A stretch of 64,000 nt of DNA from Lepus europaeus (lineage: Eukaryota; Chordata; Mammalia; Lagomorpha; Leporidae): NCBI RefSeq assembly GCF_033115175.1, contig NC_084831.1, positions 44,672,002 through 44,736,001 on the forward strand, given 5' to 3'. This document shows positions 22,301 to 34,300 of this stretch, piece by piece. Position 1 is the first letter of the stretch; each line of letters opens with the position of its first letter. The notes beneath the pieces were generated by a model. It was given only the letters and a program-made list of their open reading frames with translations, did no database searches and had not been told where the DNA came from. A program made the translations under genes and the position numbers.

Positions 22301-25300
22301 GGTTAATAAGCTTATGAAAGATACTATGCCTCACAGGGAAATAATTCTCATCTATCATCCCTTAGATTAGCAGAAACTAAAAGCATTAATTCTATCAGCA
22401 AACAGAACGCACAGGGCTCTTCGAGCAGCACAGGGGACGCAGGAAGTTCGATGTCTTTCTCACTGTTTCTTTCTAGTGTTTTCCCCCAGGTACTGGAAAG
22501 GCCTCTCTTTTCTCCCCAGTGACTTGGGACCATACTCACCTATGGGCACGATGATCCCAATGACAGCAGCAGTGACTGTGGAGCCCATCTTGCCACCTTC
22601 ATTCCCATCTACAAAGCACAGACATTTGCAGAATGATGCTGACGTGCGTCTCCGCCCTCAAGAACTAACTACCCAGGTGTTTCCTGTCCTCGTTCTGAAA
22701 TGATGATCCTGGTTAACGCTTAACAATGCAGTCGTTCCTGATCCCGTAGAACTGTTGTGGGGCATGCAGGACAGATGGGGAGACTGAGTCTTACTAAGGG
22801 GTTTAAGGACTCACTGGTAAGTGCAGAGCTGGGACTTGAGCCCAGGACTCATCACTGTGTAGGGAGCTGTGAGCTGTGCGCGTTGGTCTTTATGCTGCCG
22901 ACTGGGTCGGCTGCCTTTTTCAGTCAGTGTCTATTGCACTGTCTCTGTGGCTGTTTTTGGTGTTCTGTCTGCATTATTGGTTTATTTTTCCTAAGTGATT
23001 AAAATGGAACATAGTATAGTGTAGTGAGATCAAGAGCGTAGGTTTCGGGGTCAGACTTCTTGGGTCCAATGTGCCAGGTCTACTACTCACTGCTGTGTGA
23101 CCTTGGGCAAGTTACTATCTATTATAAATGTAACATGTTACATGCTACCTCTTTAAGATGGAGATAATGTCGTCACCTACCTTCTAGGATATAGTAAGAC
23201 TTAAAAGTAATAATTCATAGGAAATGCTTTAGCCCAAGGCCTGGCACAGCCTTACTTAGTTGAGAGAGCTGAGAGTGGGGTGGGGGTGGCTGTGTAAACA
23301 GAAAATGTATGGGAAAGCACTAAGTGGGACGTGTGCTGCTTCTGGGCCAGCTTTCTCACTCCTGTAGCCATCTTCACCGCAACATCTGGCCGGCACTTTG
23401 TAGTCTACACGGGGTTTTTCCCCACGATCCTCACGCCAGCCTTCCGAGGTGCAGAGAGGAGCTGTCGTCTGCATCTGCTCCCAGTGAGGATGGCTCCTGG
23501 CCATGGGCCCAGATCCCCTCCTCCCAGCGTGTCCAGTTCTCTGAGTTACCCCAAGGGAACCTAGCTACGCAGGAGGAGAAGAGAACTGGCCAGCTGCCAA
23601 AGGTAACCGTGGAAACTCTGCTGTCCTGCGCAGGGCCGAGACCAACACCGGCAGTGGTTTAAAGCCTGGAGCCGGGGCAGGCTTGGGCGGCGGGCCTGGG
23701 CAGAGGAGCTGGCATTCACACGTGCTCCGCTGCCTCTGGACACTTCAGGGTCAGCTGATGCTCAGCTCTGAAGTCGGTTTCCACTGGCAGACAGGCCCAG
23801 TGAGAAAGACGCTGCGGAGCTGCCTGGTTTCCAGGCCACCCACGTAAGGGAAAAAGACGTCTAAAGAGAGTTCATCCTTTGAAATGAACTCCCCCTGGCA
23901 GGTAACTCAATTAGAAAGGTATTTGCCGGCTAACGAGGTAGAACATTTCTACCAGTGACAATTACTGCTCCTGATGATTTAATAACTGTGGAACTTAATT
24001 CTTTTCATCCCAGGGTTTGGAAAAGAGGCACGGGCAGACCACAGTTATGGGTATTGCTGCCTTGGGACCTTACCGACGCTGCTGGGGACTGAGATCAGTT
24101 TTTTCCCAAACCTGGGGGACATCCCCCCCCCCCCCCCCATGCCAGTAACTCGTAAAACATGGGCACACCCCTGCCCAAGGACACACTCCTGCCAAGTGCC
24201 CGAGCACTTCTGGTCACACTGCTGCTTCCTCTGTCTCCAGGCAACTTCGCAAAGCACATAGGGATTTCTCCTTGGTAGGAGAAAAAGCAGAGGCTCAGAG
24301 GTAGGAGGTAGTTTCCCTCCTGCCCCTCCGTGAGTTAGGGGAGCTGAAGACTCCTAAGTCGCAAGCTGGCGCTCCGCCTCCCTCTGCTTCCTCCCCAGAG
24401 ACAGACACACAGTATTCAGTCCTGCTTTGGTCGTCTTGTCCCAGTCCTGCCCACTACCCGGATCCTGGCTTCCCTAGGACCCCTCCCTCGCCATGAGAGA
24501 ATGCAGAAGACGTTTCCTTACAGTGCTGGGAGTGGTTGCTGGTTGCAGGGCTGGGGGTTGACGGGCTGATGCCGGGAGCGCCGGGAACACTAACAGAGCT
24601 TGGGACCGCAGCTGCCAGGCTTGGTGTCTCTGTGCTGTGGTTCTGGTAGGTGGGGCTGTGGACAGTGGTCCCAGGGGCTCCTGTGGTGGCAGCTGCTGTA
24701 CTTGTCGTGGTCGAGGCTAATGTCGTCGTGGAGGTAGACGGAGGTGCTAGAGGGGAACACCACGGAGGTCACTTGGACAGAGAACGGTGTTACTTCAGGA
24801 CCCAAGTTGTTGCCTGAGTTATACTTAGGAGAGCTCCTCCTCATGGCTTAGCTCCAAGGCCTGTCTGGAAGCCTTTCCTAATCCTGAAGGGGCTATGATC
24901 TCCTCTCTCTCTGAATCCTAAACACTGCACTTCAGTGCATTAAACAGTGTGGCAGAATGAGGTGCGATGAGAGTACTGTAAAGGCTGGGAGGAGGGGACC
25001 ATATAAACCCGGAAGGATTTCACCCTCATCATTTATACCACCAGGTTTAGATTCTTACTCCACTTTTAATAATGGAACCTAAAATCATAAACGATGCAAC
25101 AGCCTTCTCCTCAGACAGAAGGCTTTGGCTATACATTACAGTCGGGAAATGAACATAATTTGTGTAGTTGAAGTATTAACTGACCACCAGTGCCCATCAT
25201 ACTGCAACAGAGCTTCTACCCACGTGTAGGGGCTGCATTCTAGGTAAGAGACAGGCAAACACACAGTCATCTGCATACAAACAGGAACTGAGCCATGGAG

Positions 25301-28300
25301 GGCCAGGATTCCTGGGCTTTTCAAGGGGCTCCAGAAACTCCCCGAGATGGAATTTAAAATGTTTGATGTGATCTTTTCTTGGGAGAAGAGAAAGCCTTGG
25401 CGTGTCCCCTAAGATGTGAGTGAGTGAGGAAGGAAGAAAAGAGATGCTTGCAAACGCAAAGGCAGTGAGCAGCCGGAGAAGGAGACGCAAGAAAACCAGG
25501 AGCTTCCTACGGCTCAGCAGGGAAGAGCTCAGCAGGAGGGCTCTGGCGCTCGGGGGCCACCCTTCCTGGGAGCTCTGCTTACCTCGGTAGCACCTCTTCA
25601 TGTCTGGGCCCAACCACATGGTGTCAGGACAGGCACAGGTGTACTGGGGAGAGTGGCTGGAGAGCTGGGGAGCAGGAAGGCACAGGTACTCACAGCCTCC
25701 GTTGGGCTGGGCGCTCAGCTCACAGGCATCTGCAGCTAAGGGCAGAGAGAGCAACAGCTGGGGCACCGACAGGACGTGCCAGGTCCTCCTGCCTCCTCAG
25801 GACGACGGCCTCCCCACTTGGCCACTTCCTTTCTACTTCTACTGGGCACCTTTCAGCACCATGCCTCATGATTTATCCTACACCCTCACTTAGCCCTTAC
25901 GACAGTTCTGAGAGGTGGGTGCTATGCCCCAGAGTGACAGATAAAGACACTTAGAGGACACACTTGTCAAAGTTATAGCTTTAAGGATTTTGGAGGCAGA
26001 ATTAAAACTGAAGTGTGTTGGGCTCCAAAGCCCATATTTTTTCTCTCTCTATGCTACATGTGATGTCTCTTTTGCTTAACTGTACAGATCTAGAATCAGG
26101 TACAGCCTTATCTCCTTATAGCCTTGCTTTCTCACCCTCATCCTGGCAGCCAGCACCTCAGCTGAAGCTGGAATTATTACATTCTAGTGATGGAGGAGCA
26201 GATAACCCAGAAGTGGGATTCCTGGGTTCTGTCCCCAACCAATAAGATGACTCACTCTATAGCCCAAGGGTATGTTAGCTTTTGTACACTGGACACAAAC
26301 AGCAAACAAGATACAGTGTGCAGTAGTAGAATGAGCTTTGAAATCAGAGGGGTCCGAGTTTAGGTCTTCATCTTGTCACCTGCTAACACTATTTTACCTC
26401 TTGCAACCACAGTTTCCTCAACTGTTAAATGAGAAGAGTAATACCCACACTCTGTAGGGCTGGCAAAAACTGGGCATTTATATACCTATTATTTATACCC
26501 AGTTTTATTTCACAAAAAGCTTGAGGCAAAAGGAGACAAAATATGTGATGGCAATGCACTCCAGTAATGATGGGGGTCATTGTTACTATTCCTGGGGATG
26601 CGGAGTTGTGACATGAATGTGAACACAGCTTCCTTTGTGGATGGTGAGGATACAGAAAGGGGACCTGAAGGGTGGACATTTGGTGTAGCTACTTGGGATG
26701 ACTGCACCCCAAATCGGAGTGCCTGGGTTCAACTCCCAGCTCCGCTTCTAATTCTAGCACCCTGGGAGGCAACAGGAGATGGCTCAAGTATCTGGGTCCC
26801 TGCCACCCACATGGGAGACCTGGATTGAGTTCCAGGCTCCTGGCTTCAGCCTGGCCCAGCCCTGGCTGTTGTGAACATTTGGGGAGTGAACAGCAGAAGG
26901 GGTATCTCTGTCTGTGACTCTCTCTGCCTTTCAAATGAATGAACAAATAAATAAGATTTAAAAAAAAAAAAAAGGGACCTGGCACTAGAGGGGCTGGGGA
27001 AGACTTACCTCTTGGTTGCTTCAGTTCATGGAAGATGACAATGTCGTGTGGGTTATTGAGGTTCTCAGCCAGGATGGAGATTTCTAGGCCATTGAGCCGA
27101 TTTGCACTGAAAATGGCCTCGTTCTCCAAGTCCGTCCAGAACACCTTGTCCTGCAGGGGCAGAGATGCATAGACAGTGCATCAGAGTCTAAACCCATGAC
27201 CTCCATTCCAGGGCCCAGTCCCACCCCGTATCACAAGAATTGCCCTGACATCTCCCTGAGCTCCCCTGTCTACACACAGTGGACTCTCTGCCTGTGGTCT
27301 GTAATGGATACTGGCCTGGGTCCCTCCCGTCTCAGAAGATCATTCAGTGATCCTATGCACAAACCTACTCATAGGTGCCGAGCTGGGCCTGCTCCCTGCA
27401 GCCCAGCAGAAACCTAAGTTGGGTCGCAAGAGATCGCACTATCCCTGGGACCTGGGACTAAGATAAGAATGGAAGGGATGTGTAAGCTACTGCGAGCTAT
27501 GCCCTTTAGGGCCTCCTACAGCCTCTGGACACACACACACACACACACAGACATGGGTCTTACAGGCACAACCATGCCTCCTCACAACCAGATCTAGACA
27601 CATACCCACATGCTCATCTTCACACAGATAAGCATACATACTCCTAAATAAGCACCTACCTAAATACTGGTGCAAATATTTATCTGATAGGCACCAGCAT
27701 ACCTGTACTCTGATGCATTTATGGATACACACACACACACGTTTGAACCCTCCTGTCTTTGAAGCAAGGGCTGTACTTAGAGGAGAGCTGAACGATACAG
27801 TCCAAGCAAATGCTGCAGACGACCACCTCAGATCACTGCCCCTGCTTTCCCTCCCCTTGGTGGCAGACTTGGTTTTGGGGAAGAGGTGGGATGTAAGACT
27901 GTCATTGCTTGTGGCTTCCTCATTGCATGAGGAAGATGGTTGTTAGGGCTGGAGCCCAGGAGGGTCTTGACTCTTCCCCTTCCTGGGTGCTGATTGACTT
28001 CTATGACCCCAGGGTCACAGAGATCAATAAAACTGTGCTGAAGTGGGGCGAGTGTCTGGCACGGCAGGTAAGACGCTGCATCCTGGATCACAGCACTGAA
28101 TCTAAGTTCTAACTCTGCTCCTGATTCCAGCTTCCTGCCGACGCACACCCTGGGAGGCAGCAGGTGACGGCTCAAGCACTTGGGTCCTGCTACCCACATG
28201 CGAGACCTGGATGGGATTCCCAGCTCCAGGCTTCAGCCAGGCCCAGCCCCAGCTGTTTTAGGCATCTGGGGAGTGAACCAGCAAATGGGAGTACTTTCTC

Positions 28301-31300
28301 TGCCTCTGCCTCTCAAATCAAATAGCATCTCTCAGGCCATTTCCTACAGTGCATGATCTGTGTATCCCTTCTTCCCTTCCCCTTCACGGGACCCTTCTGG
28401 ACATGTGGTGCAGTGCTGGGTGCTGAGGGTACGGAGAGGAAACACGCATGTCCAGCACCTCCCCTGTGCTGGCAGACAAGGACTACGAAAACCTCATTCT
28501 GCAGGCAGCTCAGAAACTGCAGACAAACAAGTCGACTGGCTTCTCTATTCCCTTGTCTGCATTTGGACAAGCCTCAGGGAGTCATCCTATTCGAACTAAC
28601 CTTTGCTAGGCATCAGCGTCTTGGTGGGGCCAGGCCTCCTCCCGTGGGACTCACCTCAAACACAGCTATTCCAAAAGGGTGGCTCAGGAAGTCGGGGGAG
28701 GAAATCAGCATCTTCCTGTTGCCGCCGCTGAAGTCAATGCTGGACAACTGGTGCAGCTTGGAGTCCACCCAGTACAGGCGCTGGTTCAGCAAATCTGGAG
28801 GAAGAAGGGGCGGGGGGCCAGGTCCTGAGCCGGGAACCAGCCCTCCGCTCCTCTGCACCCCTCACTGCCCACATTTCCAGGCCCCAGACTGAAGCCAGCC
28901 CAGGCCAACCACCCATCAGGGAACAGGGGCACTGGTACTCTGGGGAATCCAGAAACAAGACCCATGGCGCTGCACAGATGGTGGTAGGAATCAGGTGCCA
29001 GGGAAGGGAGGGCTCACCCAGGGTGATTCCGTTGGGCCATTCTATATTGTCTGACACCAGTGTCTGCCGGTCCGCACCATTGAGCCCGGACTTCTCGATC
29101 TTGGCCTGGAACCCCCAGTCAGACCAATACATGAACCTAGAAGACAGAAGAACCCATCCTAGTTTCTTGCTGGTGACCTGGCTGGAGTGGTCTGCGTCAC
29201 AGGGCGCAATGACCTAGCAAGCAGCTGAGGGCCGTGTTGGTGGGGACTGGGAAGGCCTCTGAAACCCCTTGGGACGTCCTATCGGCCAGCAGGCACTTCA
29301 GTCTTCACTTCATTTGAGCAACCAGGAAAGGCTGTATTCCCCAAGAGTCCACCCAGCCTCAGTGCATCCTATGAGGCCACCTCTCCCACTGTGGCAGCTC
29401 CAGGTGGAGCCCTTGTAAGCCCCCCTTTCTCGATTTACAGGGGAGAAAGGGGATGACCTTCTCACCCCAGGAGCCTCTACTAGGCAATCTCTAGAACCTG
29501 CTCTGCTCAGGAGACTCCGATCCTGTGACACAAGTGAGCCACAGCGTCCGGGCAAACACCAGCGACCCGTGACCCAAGAACCTCTGGGAGGGATTAAGAG
29601 GATGAGGGGTACACATGGACTTTCTCATGGCCCAGAGCCTCCTGGAGCCCTCAAAATAGCTCTTGTGTCAGATCCATGAGAACTGAGTGCCCCCAGTGGG
29701 AGAATGAGAAACTCGGGGCGGGGATACTCACCCTCGCAGGGGGTCAACAGCGATGGCCCGGGGCTCACTTAGGTCACGGCTGAACAGAGTGCAACGGCGG
29801 CCACCATCAACTGTGGCCACCGAGATGGTCTTATTGCCCGAGTCGGTCCAGTACATGTGCTTGTGGACCCAGTCCACCGCCAGGCCCTCTGGAGAGTGTA
29901 GCTGCTCGTCGATGAGGACCTCCTGCTCTGCTGGGTCGCTGGCCTTGTCCATGTAGGCACTTAGGAGAAACCAGAGCTGGCCATGGGCGGATGTTCCACC
30001 CAGGGGCCCATCCGGAGCTGCCCATGCACCCTTCCTGTGTCTCCTCCCCCAGGGCCATTAACAGTGGCTCTTAGAGGAGTTTGGCCAGTTTCCATTCAAC
30101 TGGCCACCATTCCATTCCCTGGGCCACCAGGGTAGGGATATGAGCTTGAATCAGCCCCATTCTGTGGTCTGGAGGAGCTCAGCTTAGTGGAGGACAGAAG
30201 CTTGCAGGTAGAAATAATAGGATGTAGCCGGCACCGCGGCTCACTAGGCTAATCCTCTGCCTTGCGGCGCCGGCACACCGGGTTCTAGTCCCGGTTGGGG
30301 CACCGATCCTGTCCCGGTTGCCCCTCTTCCAGGCCAGCTCTCTGCTGTGGCCCGGGAGTGCAGTGGAGGATGGCCCAAGTGCTTGGGCCCTGCACCCCAT
30401 GGGAGACCAGGATAAACACCTGGCTCCCGCCATCGGAACAGCGCGGTGCGCCGGCCGCAGCGCGCCTACCGCGGCGGCCATTGAAGGGTGAACCAACGGC
30501 AAAAAGGAAGACCTTTCTCTCTGTCTCCCTCTACTGTCCACTCTGCCTGTCAAAAATTAAAAAAAAAAAAAAAAGAAAGAAATAATAGGATGTGATTACA
30601 GGGAGCAACAGAGGCTCACGGCAGCGGAGAATGGAGACAGCACCCTCCCAGAGAGTGGAAGAAGGCTTGATGGTTGAGTCCTAGAGGAGCCGCTCACCAG
30701 GAGCACGAAGCACAGAATGCCACTCAGGCAAAGGGCACAGCGTGTGCGAATGCCCAGAGGGTACGCTCGGGCCCAGGAACCAGGCTTTTACCCAGGACAG
30801 GAGGTCGGAGGACACGGTTAGAGAAGCACATGCGATCCCTGGGAAATGGACTGGCTGGGAGGGAAGGGCATAGAGGCAAGAACACCGGGCAGGAGGCTGT
30901 CACAGCGTCCAGGTGACAGATGAAGTCTGAGGAAGGGCTGTACCTGTGAGGCTGGGGACAGAGGCTGACAATACAGCAGCCACTCAGGGGAAGCTTTAGC
31001 TGGACTTCCCGTTTCCCAGGGGTTTCTTCTCGCCACACCCTCTGTCCAGGGGATTAGCTTCAGGCTCAGTGCCATCCCTGACTCTGCCTCCCCAGTCCCG
31101 CCGGCTCTCTTCATGTCCAGACTGCAAAGCCAGCTCGCTCTCTGTGCACATCCCACAGGGCACCTGGAACCCAGACTGCTCTTCCCCACTCCCCTCCCCT
31201 CGGCCCACCCCTCACCCCTGCCCCTCCTCGGTGCCTCTCATCTCAAACAACAGCACTACCGTTCTCGAAACCGCCCAGCCAGAGACCCAACCCTCCCGGT

Positions 31301-34300
31301 TAGCCTGGGAGTTACTTCTGACTCTCCCTCCTTCGGCCTCCCATCTGGTCTGCCATCAGACCCTGCCTCTCTGTCCCAGCTTCGGACTGGGCCGGCTCTA
31401 GCTCTGTCCTTGGGTGTGCAGCTGGCAACTGTGTGCATCTGTGTGTTGGGGAGGTAGGGATCCAGTCGGCAGGGAGAAGCATGCAGTATCTTTACTTCCA
31501 CCTATCCCATCACTCTGTCAACAGTGACTCAGCGTCTACCCAGGACCTGGCCACCGGCAGTCCTGCTGAGTGGACCTCAGGACACAGAAAGGACACGACT
31601 GCCCCAAGCGTGGGCAGGCGGGCTGGAGGCACATCTGAGAAAGGTCTTGGAGAGAGCCCTGGGCGTGGGGGGCATTCCCAGGGCTGAACTCTCCTGCATG
31701 TGGCACTCTGGACCCCACAAAGGGCTGGCCTGGGACAGTGCCATCCAGAGACACTTCCTAGACTCCCACGTGCGGCAGCAGCCTCTCTACGCTCCCTCAT
31801 GATCACAGTGGATGGCACCACGTCAGGAGTGGTATCCTCTGATGGGCCCAGTCTGAGTCAGCGCTGAGCGCCCAGGGTTGGATGCACTGCAGTGCGAGCT
31901 GCTCGGACAGTCCCCTCTTGACCAGGGACATCTTCCTTTCTGCCTGGGCACTTCTCGTGCCCTGCACTTCCTCCTCGGGCCAGCAGAGGTCAGACAAAGC
32001 CCAGGAGAGTGATGGCTCAACGCTACTTTTCCGAAAGAGCCACCCAGAGGTGATGTCGTGGTGGTTCCACCTCCACTGTGACCCTGCACTGCTTCCCAAG
32101 CCCCACCTCACTCCCAGGGAACCCTGGAGGCAGAGGCCACCCCTCAAGACCTGGCTGCAGGGCACTGCCACTCACCTGTAGATCTTGCGGTAGGACAGGT
32201 CACACCAATAGATGCGATTGGTAGCAACTTCCACGTCGAGCGCCACGACGTTCTTGAGCATGGGGATGAGGCGCGAGTGCTCCCGCCTCACCAGGTCTAT
32301 CTTGCGCACCTCGTGCCGGTTGGTGAAAATCAGGGACGGGCTCTTGCCGGCTGCCATGCAGGGAGAGGGGGAGAGGGGTCAGTGCCAGAGGCGGGGAGTC
32401 TGGAGGCCAAGATGGGTGATGCCTCATTTCCCTGTAAACTAGGGCGCTAATCCCTACTTTAAAGGTTAGAGGAGCTGATGAAGTAATGAGTGCAAACGGC
32501 GTAAGACGCAAAGCACCACGTGTAAGATTTCAATTCTTTTTATTAGAGACAGGCTCCCCAAACTCTTTCACAACTCCCCATTTCCCCCTTAGGCCTGCAC
32601 TAGTGGCCCTCTGCGGTGGGACTCCCAGGCTCCCTGTCCAGCCCCATCCCCCGCCCTTCTAACATACCTGACTCCAGCTACTGGGCTACCTGTCATTACC
32701 TGGCCAGCCAGGGCTCTGCTGCCTCAGGGCCTTTGCGCAAGTTCTCCCCTCCACAACTACCACCTTCGCTGTGGGGAGCCCCACTGCCACTCTTGCAGCA
32801 GGGGCCACCTGAGCAAGCAGGCCTCTGAGAAGGAACGGCATGGAGGGCCGACATCAGGGCAGGGCTCAAGGGAAAGACCCTCAGAGGCTGGGGGAGGCTG
32901 GTTCATCGGACCGGAGGGCAGGGCACGGCGACAGATGAAGCTGCGGAGAGCAGCCTGAGCCAGACAGCAAAGGGTGCTGGCAGCTGGGTGAAGAGTTTCT
33001 TTTCTTTTCTTTTTTTTAAGATTTATTCTACTTATTTGAAAGGCAGAGTTTACAGACAGAGGGAGAGACAGGGAGAGGTCTTCCATCCACTGGTTCATTC
33101 CCCAAATGGCTGCAATGGCCAGGGCTGGGCCAGACCAAAGCCAGGAGCCAGGAGCTTCTTCTGCATCTCCCACGTGGGCAGCAGGAGTCCAAACACTTGG
33201 GCCATCCTCTGCTGCTTTCCTAGGCACTCTGGCAGGAAGCTGGATCGGAAGTGGAGCAGTCAGGACTCTAATTGATGCCATATGGGATGCTGGTGTCACA
33301 GGCAGCAGCTTTACCTGCTATGCCAGTGTCAGCCCCTCAAAAGAATTTGCCCTCTGTCCTGAGCCAGGCGCAGAGATGGGACACGTGAGATATGGGACAC
33401 AGGCTGCACACACTGCACAGCCCAGCACATAGGCAGTTGTACAGACACACAACTGCCCATGTAGATGCAAAACTGTTTTAGGCTTAGATTTTCAGAAGAT
33501 CATCAGTGACCTAGAAGTTCCTGGCAACTCCACATGAAAGGTCACTGTCCCACAGGCCTAGGAGGGGCTAGCTCCAGCTCCCACAGGAGGGGCTAGCTCC
33601 AGCTCCCACAGGCAGTTTCAAGATCTGTCTGTCCACTCTGAGGCACCAACACTGACTGACAGCTCCTAGCTGCGCCCGTGCCAAGAATTGCCAATGCTCC
33701 CCCCCCCCACCTCTCGTTTTCCAGTTGATGCTTCTCAGGGTCACCTGGTCCCTGTCACTGTGCATCTGTGCCAGGCTAACGTGTTCTCCTGGGGAAGGGT
33801 GGGACCAGCAGAGCCAGAGCTGCAGCCATGTGTGTAGTAATGGAGACCATGGCACAGCAGGTTGGGGGTGAGAGGGAGGGAGTGACACAATTAGAGCATG
33901 AGACAGGGCTCAGGGTGCGGGAGGGGCAGTGAGGAGGGCTGGGTTCTGGGCCCAGTGGTGCGATGTTCCTCACCCCCAGCAGAGGGCAAGGACACTGGCC
34001 TCCTTGTAGGCAGAGCTACTGAGCATCCTGATGTGCCTTCTCCTGGGATCTGTGACTGAGACATGGGCCTGTGTATTCAGGATTTGAGTTCATGAAAATT
34101 GGAATTAAAAGGTAAATTATTTATTTACAAAAAAACGAAATTCATGCCTAGTTTTTTTCTATAATTTTTGGAAGACTCTTATGCATGGACTTCAAAAATT
34201 TTTGCACCAAAATAAACTCATCTTTTAATTCCATCTATCATGAACTTTTAAAAATATCCTTGTGGTGTCAGTGTTGTGGCATAGCAGGTAAAGCCAGCAC

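Larger units (their letters stand above)
19945..22539 (-). other. LRP8: LRP8 intron 17
   Basis: The intron splits the transmembrane helix. It holds three CSINEs (two forming an inverted pair) and nearly 1 kb of degraded L1 sequence. Confidence 0.85.
22609..24521 (-). other. LRP8: LRP8 intron 16
   Basis: The intron contains two MIRs (22745-22865 minus, 23005-23255 plus) and a C16 run at 24123-24138. Nothing else is recognised. Confidence 0.8.
25736..27008 (-). other. LRP8: LRP8 intron 14
   Basis: The intron contains two MIRs and a plus-strand CSINE (26677-26973) that ends close to exon 14. Confidence 0.8.
27151..28654 (-). other. LRP8: LRP8 intron 13
   Basis: The intron contains two CA repeats and a plus-strand CSINE (28048-28322). 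Confidence 0.8.
29960..32175 (-). other. LRP8: LRP8 intron 10
   Basis: The intron contains a young CSINE with a 16-base target duplication and an L2 fragment. The segment 31400-32170 is GC-rich without recognisable content. Confidence 0.8.
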
